DNA from: Podocnemis expansa
Lineage: Eukaryota; Chordata; Testudines; Podocnemididae
DNA length: 64,000 nt
Direction of reading: 5' to 3'
Assembly: GCA_007922195.1 (NCBI GenBank)
Contig: ML682013.1
Coordinates: 22,074,645 to 22,138,644 of the forward strand
The translations under genes and the position numbers were made by a program. The notes under the pieces were generated by a model. The model had not been told where the DNA came from. It made no database searches and worked only from the letters and a program-made list of their open reading frames with translations. Below, piece after piece: positions 1-11,203 of the stretch. Position 1 is the first letter of the stretch; each line of letters starts with the position of its first letter.

Positions 1-1084
1 ATGGGCTGGAGAGCCCCAGCTGCTACCAAGGGGACAGCACACATCAAACCTCCACTTTCCCCCCTTCCCTTCTCTTCCCCATTCCATCCCACTTCTCCTT
101 TCTCACCCTCCTCCCCCACTCCACTCCCCCATCTCCTTTTTCCCTGCTGCTTTCTCCCATCCCCATCCTTCTCCACTGCTTCACTCCCCTTTCTTGTATC
201 ACCACCGCTTGTCCCACCTCCACCCTGCCACTCGTGGATCATTGTTGTACAGGAAAAAAGATTGTGGCCATGCAAAGTGCCCAACACGTGTAGAAATGGT
301 AGTCAACTGGCAATAGGGCCCAGGAGATGGCATTCAGCTGTAGAAATGTGAGCAGCTTGCAGGAGAAGTGACTTGGTTCTGCCTTCTCTACTTTTGACCT
401 ACTACACCCAGTTTTTAGTGCTGAGTGCGAGCTAGAAACATGCCAGCAGGAGGTGTAGCAAGGGAATGAGAGAGCCCCCATCCTTTTCCCAGCAGGTGAA
501 ACAGAGGAAAGTTAGGAATTAATTGGTTTTTTTTCATTTTAATCATATCCATACTAAGAAAACTGCTAAAACAAAACCAGTTCTTACTGAGGCAGTTGCT
601 GGGTTCAGCTTTGAATATCCTAATTTCTGATTTTGTCCTGCCACTTAATATGGAGCAATTGACAAACTAAGAGACATGAAAAAATCTGATATTCTTCAGT
701 CTTCCTCAGCACCCATGTTGCAGTTCCTCACAATACAGCTGGTATAACAGTGGTTCTGTAACTTTTTTTTGAGTGTTTACATGTGTTCATTACATTGTGT
801 GTGTCTTGTGTATTGGTGCTAACAGTTAACCCTATAAACACCAGTAGGTACATGAACTACTGAGCTCCTCATGCTGCAATCAATAGGAGGAAGGACAGAG
901 ATGCCTCACCCCTCCTCCACTTCTTCCTTATTGCTGGTGGTTAAAGCAGTGGTGTGTTCTCTGACAATCAATCCATCTACTTAGTGATACTCAGAAAATC
1001 TTTTGGAATTTTGCTTAGTTTGTCTTTTTTTTAATAATACATTTATTTTATTTTATTTATCCCTTCCTTGGGGTTTTCCAGTCT
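1..1084. other. Non-genic DNA with a pyrimidine-rich tract
   Basis: A C/T-rich stretch (about 48-225) opens the window. It keeps a 116-codon frame open from position 1, but the peptide is only low-complexity Pro/Ser/Leu and resembles no protein I know. The rest is ordinary AT-rich sequence in which I recognise no repeat or gene. Confidence 0.5.
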
Positions 1085-1149
1085 GACAGGTCTCTGGACC
1101 CTACCCAGTAATATGGAAGCTATGTCAAGGTCCCTGGGATTCAAACCTT

Positions 1150-1300
1150 GTGCATGCTACAGGAAAACCCCTGCCTGGTCATGACCCTTACTTGTTCAGC
1201 CCTAAGTGTTTGGTTGAGGTCCACATCAGATGCAGTCTGCATTATATGTCTTTGCTTCAAAACTTCATTGAAGACGATGAGAAAGATGTGCATGCAATGT
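1150..1300 (+). pseudogene. DIRS ORF1 zinc-finger-like block, decayed
   Basis: In frame the block reads GKPLPGHDPY, then PKCLVEVHIRC, then C/S-rich residues. The spacing matches the cysteine-rich module of DIRS ORF1 proteins, seen in better condition at 51450-51539 in this window. Several of the expected cysteines have been lost. The identification rests on alignment by eye to the second copy. Confidence 0.5.
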
Positions 1301-2639
1301 ATCTTTGTGGAGGCTGGTATCAGAGTCCCCTTGATTATCTAAGGGAAGCTGTTTTAAGACCCCCTTCTTGAAGTAGTCCTTGGTTGTGACACCTGAGAGA
1401 GACTGCAGAAGGCCCTCATCTCTTGGATGGTCCTCTTTGAGGCCCTGGGATTGGAGTCCTGGTCTCAGAAACACAAGCAGAAGTTCTCAACTGGGTCCTA
1501 AAAGGTTAGGGTGTGGGATTCTTCTGTGGAGTGTTATTCAGGTAATGAAGGTTGCACATACCCTGGGAGCAGTTGCTCTCCAGTAGTGTCTCACTCAGAC
1601 TTGAGCCATCAGCTCCAGCGCTCTCCCAGGGACCGCTGAGCTTGGTCACTTCTCCAGTGACAGCAGAATAGTTTTCCCTGATCACTGTAGATCAGTAGCC
1701 CAGTATCAGCTATGCAGGAAGCTAATGCCATGGCTAGAAATGTATTATGCCTGTCAATACTACTGTCTCTGTTCCAGGGTGAAAAAGCTTGCTCGTTGCT
1801 AACAGCTTTCTAGTTTGTCACTGTCCGTTTCCCAACCTGCCTCAGGCTTGTACCATCATCTTCTATGGGGCCAGTTCAAGACCCCCTATCCAAAATATTA
1901 TTGACAGCTAGGAAGCTGTCTGTACTGCATGCAACACTCCAGTTTTCGGTTCCACTCAACATCAGCAAAGACCTCTCTTAGCAACACACTGCCCTGGTTC
2001 ACGAAGAACTTAAGTTGTGTTTGGGCCCTAAAACTGAATTTCAGGTTTCTTAGTGCCAATAGTCTAGAACTCACTTTTATTGTTCTCTTTACTGGGGGTT
2101 GGAGAATGGTTTGTCCACAGAATAGAATACTTGGGCCAGTGCAGGGTAGGGCCAGGAACTGTAGCAGTCCACTGCTCCCTGACCCCTGTGGCCCTACTGG
2201 TTGCTTTGGAGGATGCCTCTGACATTCATAACTATATCAACTTGTATGAGTAGATCCACCAGGAGGCTCTTAGTGGCTGGGGACAGTCAATAATGAACAT
2301 CCTCCTGACTCCCCAACACTTGACTTAATATTGCTGGCTCAAGAACAACCACCAGTATCATCGCCTATTCTGGTATCACAAGACTCAGAGAATCATCTCC
2401 TTTGTCTCTGCTTCAAGTTCCTTTTCCTCTTCTGGAAATGAGGCCATGACTGGAGGTATCCTGCCTGGTACTAGATGGCCTTAAAGTATATCAAGAGTTA
2501 CTCAGGAGAATGGTTGCCAGTCTGTGCATCCAAATGGAATCTGTAGAGGAGAATACACACATGCTCATTGACTGTCTGCATCCCACTGCACATAGCTAAG
2601 ATAATCGGTCAGACCCTTTCCTCCATTCTGTCAGGGACC

Positions 2640-3300
2640 AAACAAATGGAGCAGAAATACCAGATTCTGTTCCAGAGAGTTGTTTTGTTGCTACCCCCAC
2701 AAACAAAAATGAGAAAACTTGATCTTTTTATGGCAGAAAAAATTATTCCATAAGCCAATGCTGGATTGCTAACTCTCATGCCTTATTGTATGTGGCATTG
2801 TTCTGCAGCTGGGAAGTTATATTACAGTTTGTTACCATGTACTATAAAGATGCAAGGAAGCAGTTCCAATTGCTCATGGCACATCACACAGCATTGACCC
2901 ATCACCCATTCAGCAATTTAGACTTTCCTGGATGCAGTGGATTCAGTCGCCAAGGCCATGGCAACAATCAATGATACACTATTGCTCCTGGTTGCCATCC
3001 TCGAGAATTCCCATGGAGGTGTAACAAATGACTGAGGCCCTCTCCTTTGAATATGGTACCTTTTTCTTTTCTAAAACAGATGAAGCTCTGAACACTCAAA
3101 AGGACTTGAGAGCTGTTTTGAAGTTCTTGGATTCTATACCTTGGTGACAAAAAGGACAAAGTATTGTCCTCAATACAAGGTTAGACAGCAATATTAGCCC
3201 TTCCATCAGGCTGATCCCCTTAAAAGGAAGCAGAGAAGGAACAGATGCTTTCCACTTTCTCAAGTTCAAGACATTCCCAAGATTCAAAACAACAGATCTG
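2640..3300 (+). pseudogene. DIRS ORF1 C-terminal domain, decayed
   Basis: Readable pieces are WIANSHALLYVALFCSWE (about 2763), DSVAKAMATIND (about 2947), SWLPSSRIPMEV then a stop then QMTEALSFEYG, and FSKTDEALNTQKDLRAVLKF (about 3070-3130). They follow the order of the conserved C-terminal half of DIRS ORF1 (the ..AN.QAL.., ..AARTMA.., ..LPF.G.. and ..KD.R..L.. blocks). A Gln/Arg/Lys-rich tail follows to about 3300, as in the family. In-frame stops and frame changes make it a pseudogene. This is clearly older than the copy at 51-53 kb. Confidence 0.7.
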
Positions 3301-3346
3301 ACTCTTACATCAGTGACTGCAAACCCCTAGCCCTCCCTTGCCTTTC

Positions 3347-3388
3347 TGCAGGTTGTCCCACTTCCTTGATACCTGGAAGTCCATCACA
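3347..3388 (+). pseudogene. Start of DIRS reverse-transcriptase frame, truncated
   Basis: The frame reads CRLSHFLDTWKSIT, which matches the block at the beginning of DIRS reverse-transcriptase ORFs (..GRL.HFL..W..IT..). It stops abruptly at the adjoining MITE, so no catalytic motif is present. Confidence 0.6.
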
Positions 3389-3390
3389 TT

Positions 3391-4064
3391 GCCTATGTCT
3401 ATACTGTAGGGAGCTGTGGAAGTCAATTTAAGTCAACCTTGTTGAGTCGACTTTAGGGTATTTCTGTGTAGACAGAGCACAGACATACCCCAGTGTGCCC
3501 TTCCTCCTACCCCGCCCCCTGGTCAGGATTGGGCACCCTGAGCCCAATGGGCTCTGGGGCCTGATCCTGACCGGCCAGGCAGGAGTGGTCCCACAGCACT
3601 CCTGCTTGTCTGTAGGCAAAGAGCAGCGCTGTCGGATTTTTGACAGCGCTGCTCCTTGCCTACAGACAAGCAGGAGCACTGTCAGAACCAGCGCTCCTGC
3701 TTCTCTGTAGGGAAACAGCAGCGCAGTCCTATCCCAACAGTCCTCCTGCTTGCCTACGGACAAGCAGGAGCACTGTCCGACCTGCTCCTGCCTTCCTGCA
3801 GTGAGGGGCTGGTAGCTAATCCAGCCCCAGCTCCTTCCTGTAGGGCTGGCGCTGGATCAAGCCCCAGCCCAATCCGCCCAGAGGTGGGGAGGGGGCGGGG
3901 CCTGCCCTGTTTAGTCGCCTTAAGAGCTTAAGGCAACTTAAAGGGCAGGTGTTATTAAGTCGACTTAAGCACTTGCTTAAGTTGACTTAAATACAGACAG
4001 GGCTTTATTTAAGTCGACTTAAGGGCTCTTAAGCTGACTTAAAGCCCTTGTGTAGACACACCCA
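3391..4064. mobile_element. MITE with TTAAGTCGACTTAA motifs
   Basis: The ends are TATGTCTATACTGTAG on the left and, inverted, TGTGTAGACACA on the right. Both flanks carry repeated, mutually complementary TTAAGTCGACTTAA-type palindromes (3425-3460 and 3950-4045). The middle is GC-rich and holds a hairpin (separate entry). Related copies sit at 31850-32189 and, truncated, at 29115-29156. No coding capacity. The superfamily is not certain; hAT is likely because the 31.8-kb relative has a 7-8-bp duplication. Confidence 0.7.
3596..3679. repeat. 38-bp-arm hairpin inside the MITE
   Basis: The left arm (3596-3633) and right arm (3642-3679) are near-perfect reverse complements around a short T-rich loop. 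Parts of the arm recur at 3690-3790. The hairpin keeps frames open on both strands of this stretch, but these are not genes. Confidence 0.75.
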
Positions 4065-4979
4065 TTGACAAATAAATTCTAAGCTTGATACCTTCTATAC
4101 ATTGAACTTCTTCACTGTTCTCCCCTTCTATACCATATCCCCATCCATCTGCAGAGACTGTGTCACAAGTCTGTGCTAAGACAAGAATGAATTCACCTAT
4201 CAGGTTTCTTTTTAAAGCTTCATGTACACAGGGAATAGAGGAGACTTCGCACTCAGTGTTAGTCACACAGTCTTTTTAGCTGGATAGGACGAAGCCCTTT
4301 GGGGCTCTTCCTTAGCTCTTTGTTTCATAAACAGAACAGAGGAGGGGGTCATACAATACCACTTCAGATTCTCCAAATGTATCACTGGATGGATAGCAAT
4401 AACTCATAGTCCTAAAGGAGTAATGCTTCCTGATAGACTTATGCATACTTAATGAGAAACATTTGTCCTTTCTGGTACATATTGCTATTTTAGATATATG
4501 TAGAACAGTTATGTCATGCTTAATTAATACTTCTACTAGATATCATGCACTGTCTGCCTTTTGAAAATAAGATGCTAATTTAGTCAAGGTGGTCCAGTCC
4601 TCATCTGAAGAAACCTTGAGCCTCAAATACTAGAGTAACAGCTTGGGAATCACCTACCGTGTATTGAACATATGCAAGCAGATGAAGAAAAAAAAATGTT
4701 ACCTTCTTGTAATTGTTGTTCTTTGAGATGTTTTACATATTTCTATTATGTGGCTCATCCTCCTTAATGACACAAAGTCTATTATAGATTTCCAGTGAAA
4801 AGGAACCAATAGAGGGGACAGGCCTCTCTCTCCTTTATTTTTTTACTCCATGCACAACAAGCTTGATGGTACAGTGCTGTTCCCACAAATACCACTAGGG
4901 AAAAATCTGTATGTTAATGCGTGAGGCATGCACACATGTGCAGTGTAAGGGACATATGGAATGCAGTTCAAAGCCATGG
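4065..4979. other. No gene recognised
   Basis: AT-rich sequence with no repeat or gene that I recognise. A 75-codon minus-strand frame at 4039-4266 has no recognisable content. Confidence 0.5.
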
Positions 4980-5066
4980 ATGGGATGTTTTAGTTGGAGT
5001 TGGTCCTACTTTGAACAGGGGTTGGATTAGATGACTTCCTCTGTCCTTTCCAACCAGAATCATAGA
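4980..5066 (+). mobile_element. CR1 LINE 3'-end fragment
   Basis: The stretch GGGGTTGGATTAGATGACTT followed by CCTTTCCAACC is the well-known 3' end of CR1 retrotransposons. The terminal ATTCTATGA repeat is degraded. Confidence 0.75.
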
Positions 5067-5089
5067 TGGTTAGAACTAATGTGTTCTGC

Positions 5090-5531
5090 TTGTCATCTGA
5101 TCAGATTGACCATCAGCTGCAGTGAATCACTAAACTAAATGAACAAGACAATGTCACTGGCATATATGAGATCTTGAAACATAATGCTATTCAGCTCAGT
5201 GCCACCCACAGCTGCCTCCTCAGGTTTATCCATTGATCAATTTATTGGTCAGTGCCGTTACTGAACAATGATGGTGACAGAATGCAGCCTTGCTGAACTT
5301 CCATCAGGATAGGAAATCAAGCTGTGTATCTGTTATCGCCTTGAACACAGCTTTTGGTTTCACTGTTGAACTCTATAACACACTCCTTGGGATGCCACAT
5401 TGCTTTACAGGATCCCACAAACTTACTTTAAGCACAGAAATCTATAAAAAGAGTAGTGCATGCCTTGTTAGATTCAGCCATGCTCTCAAAAAGCTGTCTC
5501 AGTGTAAAGATCTGATTGACATGGATTGACC
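5090..5531 (-). mobile_element. RTE/L1-like LINE reverse-transcriptase relic
   Basis: On the minus strand two reverse-transcriptase motifs are readable in the correct order. VQQGCILSPSLFS (about 5260-5300) corresponds to the ..VRQGC.LSPLLFN.. block. DLIYASDIVLF (5153-5185 region) corresponds to the catalytic ..YADDI.L.. block, with the second catalytic Asp position read as Ser. The wording of the motifs fits RTE/BovB or L1-type LINEs better than CR1. Stops and indels elsewhere show that it is dead. Its exact clade is an inference. Confidence 0.6.
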
Positions 5532-5604
5532 AGGTTTAAAGCTACATTAAGTGTTCGGGCATTTGCCATGATTTGAGACCTTAGGAGGGGCATGAAGACT
5601 TCAG

Positions 5605-5839
5605 CTAAGGAGGTCTAGGTTTGATATTTGGGAAAACTTTTTCACTAGGAGTGTGGTAAAGCACTGGAATGGGTTACTTAGGGAGGTGGTGGACTCTCCA
5701 TCTTTGGAAACTTTTAAGGCCTGGTTAGACAAAACCCTGGCTAGGATGATTTAATGGGAGTAGTTCAGCTTTTAGCAGGGGGTTTGACTAGATGACCTCA
5801 TGAGGTCCCTTCCGGCCCTAATATTCTATGATTCTATGA
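5605..5839 (+). mobile_element. CR1 LINE 3' end
   Basis: This is a typical CR1 3' untranslated region, with CACTGGAATGGGTTAC, GAGGTGGTGG, CTAGATGACCTCATGAGGTC and the terminal TATTCTATGATTCTATGA. It is 5'-truncated, as most CR1 copies are. It abuts the stop codon side of the unexplained minus-strand frame at 5852-6412. Confidence 0.9.
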
Positions 5840-5851
5840 CTTTCCTTGGGA

Positions 5852-6412
5852 CTAACAGGGCAATACCTCTATATTTTCTACATACAGCCGTATGCCACTT
5901 TTGACAAATGGTTTGGAAGAGGGAGTTGAAACCAAGACTCCATTAACATCAATATAACTATTCATGTGCTTAAAATTAGGTATGTGGGTTCCTTGGAAAC
6001 TGTGTATAGCTAAACTCATAGGAGAACTGGCATAGAATATTTGTCCAAAGTTGAAAATTATGGCCCTTTTCTTCTGGAGAAGATTCAGAAATGAGTTTGC
6101 AAATTGCCTCAATTTTTCAGTTTCAGAAGACCCATCTTCTTGATTATCAGCAGCACCCATAGATGCTTTGATCCATTTGTCCAGATAAATCAACTTAACT
6201 TTGGCCTTTATTTGTTTCTTTGGTAGGTTCTCAGTTTTGCCATATATTATGTTATATATAGAAGCCAACAGGACTGAAAAAGAAGTTTGAGCAGGGACAC
6301 CATAAATACAATAGACTATATATCTGCTAACTAATTGTTTGGTCATTGGATCACATATTACAAAGCCTAAAAGAATGCTCTCATGAAGTATTTTATAAAG
6401 AACAACTCTTGA
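5852..6412 (-). CDS. Unidentified 186-codon open frame (164 aa from first Met)
   Basis: I do not recognise this protein. The minus-strand frame is open from just after a TAA at 6413-6415 to a TAG at 5852. The first Met is at 6344-6346, giving 164 aa; 22 open codons (SRVVLYKILHE...) precede it. The composition looks protein-like rather than low-complexity: a hydrophobic stretch (about residues 10-35, with GVPAQTSFSVLLASIY), a Lys-rich segment (KKQIKAKVKL), an acidic/polar segment (DNQEDGSSETEKL) and a mixed C-terminal half with FNFGQIFYASSPMSLAIHS. No signal peptide is evident. A weak splice-acceptor-like TTTTAG precedes 6366. The frame is far longer than expected by chance here, so it may be a recent retrogene fragment, a host exon, a transposon gene or an endogenous viral relic. 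I cannot decide among them. Confidence 0.35.
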   Translation of the reverse strand, partial: SRVVLYKILHESILLGFVICDPMTKQLVSRYIVYCIYGVPAQTSFSVLLASIYNIIYGKTENLPKKQIKAKVKLIYLDKWIKASMGAADNQEDGSSETEKLRQFANSFLNLLQKKRAIIFNFGQIFYASSPMSLAIHSFQGTHIPNFKHMNSYIDVNGVLVSTPSSKPFVKSGIRLYVENIEVLPC

Positions 6413-7454
6413 TTAACTGTCCTATATAAAAGGAAGAATCACTTTTATAAGCATACGATGTGAGGCAAAAACTTTAGATTGCAAAGTTCTATGGTGAATC
6501 CTCCTTTCTTCTATTATCCTATTCTCCCTCTTTAATGTAGTCCAAGCTCAGTCCCTTTATTTATTTATTTCTAGTTTTCGTCTTCCTTGAATTTCAGTTA
6601 GTTATAAATGAATCCATGTATTTCAAGATCATCATATAAAGCACTTAAACCAAAATGTTCAAAGTTCGTGCATAAATTTAGGTGACTAAACCATCATTTT
6701 CAGAGGTTCCAAACATGCACTTCTGGAAACTTCACTGGGCACTGCCTGTGATTGGCCCCTTTCTAAGCTGGGAACATTCTATCCCAAACTGGTCCCCAGA
6801 AAGGAATTTATACCAGATTTTATCCTGGAGTTGTAGGTGTTTAAACTATTAAATTTTCTTGGCAGGTGGTTCTTGTTAACTAGTGAATTAAACCAGCAGG
6901 AGGCACACAGATGTTTTTACCTGAGCAGGATCTGCTAAAAGATCATAGGAAGTCTACAGAACCCAAATTCTGAGTTGAGGGATTTATATACGATTTGGGA
7001 GTTTTATTTCCTTTTGTTCCCTTGCAAGATTGTAATGACTTCTAGAAGCAGCTGACCTGGGACCTGTAGAGTAGTGACTCTGCCTGATCATTTATTCTGT
7101 TATATAAATAAAACAGCAAGGGAAACTCTGTCACTAAGGACAGTGAGAAAGACAAGGAGAGATTCACTCATCTTCTGGGACCAACACAGCTGCAACTAAA
7201 CTGCAAACATTAAAGAGTGTGTTAGTTGCCTCTTACTGGACTTAACTACATGTTTCTTATGAATCTGCCACAGACTTCGCTAACATATTCGGAGCTTAGG
7301 ATTTAGCAAATTGAGGACTATACATACTACAGCTAATTACTGTATTTAATTATCTTTACTCACAATCCATGGTAAATTACAACTCTATAATGAAAAAAAG
7401 AGAGAGAATGAAGACTGTGGACTTCATATTTACTGTAGCTCACTACTCTTGCTA
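6413..7454. other. No gene recognised
   Basis: AT-rich DNA. Nothing in it matches a repeat or gene family that I can name. Confidence 0.5.
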
Positions 7455-7545
7455 TTCAAAAAAGGAGTCTGATGGCACTAACAAATTTATTTATCACATG
7501 AGCTTTTGTGGGAGAAAATCCCACTTCATCAGAAGCTTGAAAATT
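7455..7545 (-). mobile_element. Penelope-like element (PLE) tail fragment
   Basis: Read on the minus strand, this is the PLE tail: CTGATGA (7526-7532 complement), GTGGGATTTTCTCCCAC, AAAAGCTCATG, then AT-rich sequence and TTAGTGCCATCAGACTCC. The GAAA expected after the stem has become AAAA. Frames crossing it are not genes. Confidence 0.75.
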
Positions 7546-8145
7546 GGATTCTTCTTAGTATTATGCAAGGAATATCAAGCAAGGAATACTAAAGCTTTAT
7601 CATGAATTGTAGAATTATGGACACTGGAAGGGAACCTTCTTAGTGAAGACTGAAAGAAAGAAATCATTCAGTTACTCTGTCATTTCCATATTTTCTGTTG
7701 TTGTTTTTCACTTTTTGTTGAGTGATGGTCCTATGCTGCCGTTGGTCTTTTTCTTGTTTCTAATGAGTCAGAACTTCTTTCTCTTCTGTAAATGTAGCAC
7801 AGTGAAATGAATTCAAGTGTTTCAGAAAATAAACCAAGCTCTCATGGTTGTATCAAAACATTAATTGATAGTCCTTAGATAGAACAAACATCAAAGGATA
7901 GAAGAATTGTGAGCTCTAAGAGTAGGATTTTTTAAGGTATTGGGGAAATTTTTAGAAGCATAACTGTTAATATTCACTGTTATTTTAGTTCAGTTACTAG
8001 TGGTTTGTGGATGAAACAAGGATGTTTACTTATAAATTTCCTAGAGAAAAAAATCTATGTAAAATATCAACATTTTGACCAAGATAAAAGTATTGTTAAT
8101 CCACCTGAGAGAGTGAAATGTCTGGTTAGCAAATGGTAGACTGAG
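7546..8145. other. No gene recognised
   Basis: AT-rich sequence with nothing I can name. Confidence 0.5.
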
Positions 8146-8380
8146 CCCTGGTCTACACATACTGCAGGTTTTGATGGCAGTTGAAGGGAGGTATGCAAGT
8201 TCCTTAAAATAACTTGCATATCTCCCCTTTGACTGTCTAACACCTATTCAACAGCGGTATCGTCAGTGCTCTGTCTTCAGCAGGGTATCTTTAGTGCTTT
8301 CCATTGATTCATCACTACTCTTTTTGAGAAAGATCAATTGATGGGGGATGGGTTTGCCCCATGAATGTAGGCCTGCCCTG
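8146..8380. mobile_element. MITE, degraded (GGTCTACAC ends)
   Basis: It starts CCCTGGTCTACACAT and ends with a degraded inverted version, ATGTAGGCCTGCCCTG. The family is common in turtle and crocodilian genomes. It is non-coding. Confidence 0.5.
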
Positions 8381-8950
8381 TGAGACTTGAGAATTAAGAA
8401 GATTGAATTAAAAGGCTTTTAGGCTGGCATTGAAATGTAACTTAAATGTTTCAAAATAAGAGAATGAACATCACTACAGGAATATAAAGAGAGAAAGAGT
8501 TTCTAGTAGTTAGAATGGGTAATGGAAATCAGAATTTGAAAGTTTGTCAATTTTTCATAAATATCACAGGCTTGAAGGCTGGATTACATTCATGGTGTGT
8601 TTCAAAACGATCACAGTAAACAGGAGCATTTGATCCTCAAAGTGTTAATGATAACTAAAGCAATATGGAATTTAATCAGCAGTGTTCAAACTAAAGATAC
8701 CAAGTTTGCAATAAAGCTCTCTTTGTGTCCCAAAGTTCTTCATGCTTGAAGGGGAAGAATATTGTTTGTCTTGAAACTGCTTTACCACAGAAAGTGGTTC
8801 AGTTACTACCGTATGCAATATGAAATGTAATTCCAGTTATCTGAGTAACTCAAAACATTTGAATTATTGTTTCATCTGAACAGGAAAACATTTTCCAAAC
8901 TGACTGCTGCAGCCTGGTAACTTTCCTTTTTCAAAAAGTAGTGACTGAAG
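8381..8950. other. No gene recognised
   Basis: AT-rich, without recognisable features. Confidence 0.5.
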
Positions 8951-9208
8951 GCATGACTACACTACCGAGTTTACAGTAACGCAGCCGCACCGCTGTAAAT
9001 TCTCTAATGTTGCCACTCTAAGCAGATGGGAGAGAACTATCCTGTCAGCTTAACTACTCCATGAGTACCAGTAGCTATGTCAGCAAGAGAAGCTCTCCTG
9101 ATGACATAGCACTGTCCACATTGACGCTTATGTCACTGTAATTTATGTCAGTGAGGGGAGTCCATGATGATGTAAGTAATGCCAGCGTAAGTGGTAGTGT
9201 AGACATAT
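8951..9208. mobile_element. MITE with GACTACACTAC / GTAGTGTAGAC ends
   Basis: The left end GCATGACTACACTACC and right end GGTAGTGTAGACATA are inverted repeats. The interior carries TTATGTCA/TGACATA-type inverted motifs typical of sauropsid MITEs. It is non-coding; the 81-codon minus-strand frame over it is fortuitous. Confidence 0.7.
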
Positions 9209-11203
9209 CTTCAGCTGAAGGGGCAGAATAAGGCCAAGAGAAACACCATGTTACTTTGGCAGCAGATAAACATGACATTACATAAAGTATCAAAGCTCGT
9301 TTACAGAACAAGCTTTTCATTTGATAGCCTAAATCTGTCCCTTAGCTGATGGTGGTTTGACAGAAAGAATGAAGGTGTGACTGAATCTGTGGCCTATGAA
9401 AACTTTACTCAGATTTAAAATCTGCAGTTCAACCAGCTTGTGCGTCACCAAGTTGCAGTGGGTAGGTTTGAACTGACAGATGCCAAATTTGCATTTCTTT
9501 TAATGGGTAGGTATTTTTGGTAGCATGTAAATAAAGCTGTCATGATCTTTCTTGCTAAGGAAGTTTGGAACTGGTGTTGAACTGGCAAAACTCAGCACAG
9601 AATCTTCTGTGTGTTGTGTTCCACATAGCTGCCTATAAACTGTGAAGTAAAAATAACAGAGTATATTTCATGCAGGAATGCTTTAACAAACCGTGATAGG
9701 GTCTTCTGTGGCCACCAGTCTAGTGCTAGGCCTCTGTCCTTTCAATCTGTAGGTCAGAGTGGACAGCAGGGATATAGGCAATGTGTCTCCTCTAGGTACC
9801 GGCCCAGGGCCCAATGTAGGTCTACCTTTAAACAGGAAAGATGGGTCTTCCTCTTGGGAGGAAGTCAAGACAGCTTTCACTGGAATACTACCACAAGTTT
9901 CTTTAGTTTGGGGCAAGGCACTGCAAGTCTAGTTGTCCCACAATCTGTGGCTTATTTGCAGGCTCTCCATGGCAGGAGAATGCTTAATTGCTTTATGTAG
10001 TTGTTCTGGCAGGTCACTCACCTGTTCTGACAAAGAGCTCCTATCTCCTTACTAGTCAACCCTCATGGGAGCCAGGCAAGCTCCCTTCTTTTTCTTACCC
10101 TACCAGTTGTTGTTGGTTGGAGGTATAGTACAATGAGGGCTAGCTGAACCCAAAGGTTTTTCTTAACCGCCATTGTGCTGGCTAATGGTTACTCTGCTCC
10201 CTCATACAAACCTTTCCAACAAAGAAATAAGGTGCACATCACAAATGTTTTTCCGGAGTATTTTACTGCAGTACAGTAACAAAATTATTCAGAACGTACT
10301 CTGATATCATCACATCTTCCTTTCACACTAATATTTTTATTACACAAAATTTGGAGTGTTTCTGTACAAACAGACCTGTTCTAACAAAGCTATCACAAAT
10401 GAGTGATATTTTTAAGGCAAGAAGTAAGGAGCCCCAGGATAACAATGATTCAATTTCTTTGTCCTTGGGGGGATGTTTGTAATGTAGTCTCATCTATCTG
10501 AAGATTTCATATAAAGAGGCTGGTTATGATACACAATTCAGCCAGAATGAGAGTATCATTAGCACACACTTTAGATTTTCATTTAATGAATATTGGTTTA
10601 GAGTGAAACTGTGCAATAATGTAAAATTATACCAACATTAACACTGTTCAGCCACTTAAAATTGTATTATAAATAGGACTAAATCTTCATCTGGTGTAAA
10701 ACAGCTTAGCTCCACCAATGGAATTTCATCAGTGACCTGCACCAGCTGAGCAACTTGCCTATTGGTTTTAAAAGTCATTACATGTATTTCTAACTAAAAA
10801 TATATTTTTTTAAAAACTAGGCCTTTGTTCAGCTGAAAGATATTTTAATACCCACAGGCCCAGTCTTTGTCTCATTGAAGGCAATGGGATTTTACCATTT
10901 ACTTCAGTGAATGTGTGTGCAGAAACTACAGTTTTCCTCATTTTATGACATACATAGTACTCTGCGGCTTTGGTTTCTGGCTGCTCTGAAGTCCATACAT
11001 GTATGGAGCACTTGTATTAACTACTCAGATGAGGTGCTAGGTCTGGATTTGAGCATCACTAATTCTGGGAGATAATCATGTATCCAGGTTCTAATATTTG
11101 CTGTCTTTTGGTTCTTTTAAATGTATTTTCATATGTTTGTGATATCAAAAGTACAATATCTATAGCTTTGTGCCTTTTCTAGAGCCACAAATCTAATGAC
11201 TCC
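9209..11203. other. No gene recognised
   Basis: Two kilobases without a recognisable gene. A short piece at 10855-10920 (…CATTGAAGGCAATGGGATTTTACC…) resembles an ancient palindromic amniote repeat. Confidence 0.5.

Larger units (their letters stand above)
1085..3390 (+). mobile_element. Old DIRS retrotransposon copy (ORF1 and first codons of the RT frame)
   Basis: This is a heavily decayed copy of a DIRS-type (tyrosine-recombinase) retrotransposon on the plus strand. Three blocks in the right order support it: a cysteine-rich block near 1150-1300 (KCLVEVHI corresponds to the K/RCLGE.H motif of DIRS ORF1), the C-terminal ORF1 domain at about 2770-3141, and the opening of the reverse-transcriptase frame at 3347-3388. 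The region between 1380 and 2540 is too decayed to read but fits the variable Ser/Pro-rich part of ORF1 in length. Stops and indels break every frame. The copy ends where a MITE begins, so RT, RNase H and recombinase domains are missing. Confidence 0.7.

Noticed and set aside
1..351. 116-codon frame open at the window edge
   Set aside because: The peptide comes from a C/T-rich tract and is low-complexity Pro/Ser/Leu; no domain, no splice signals.
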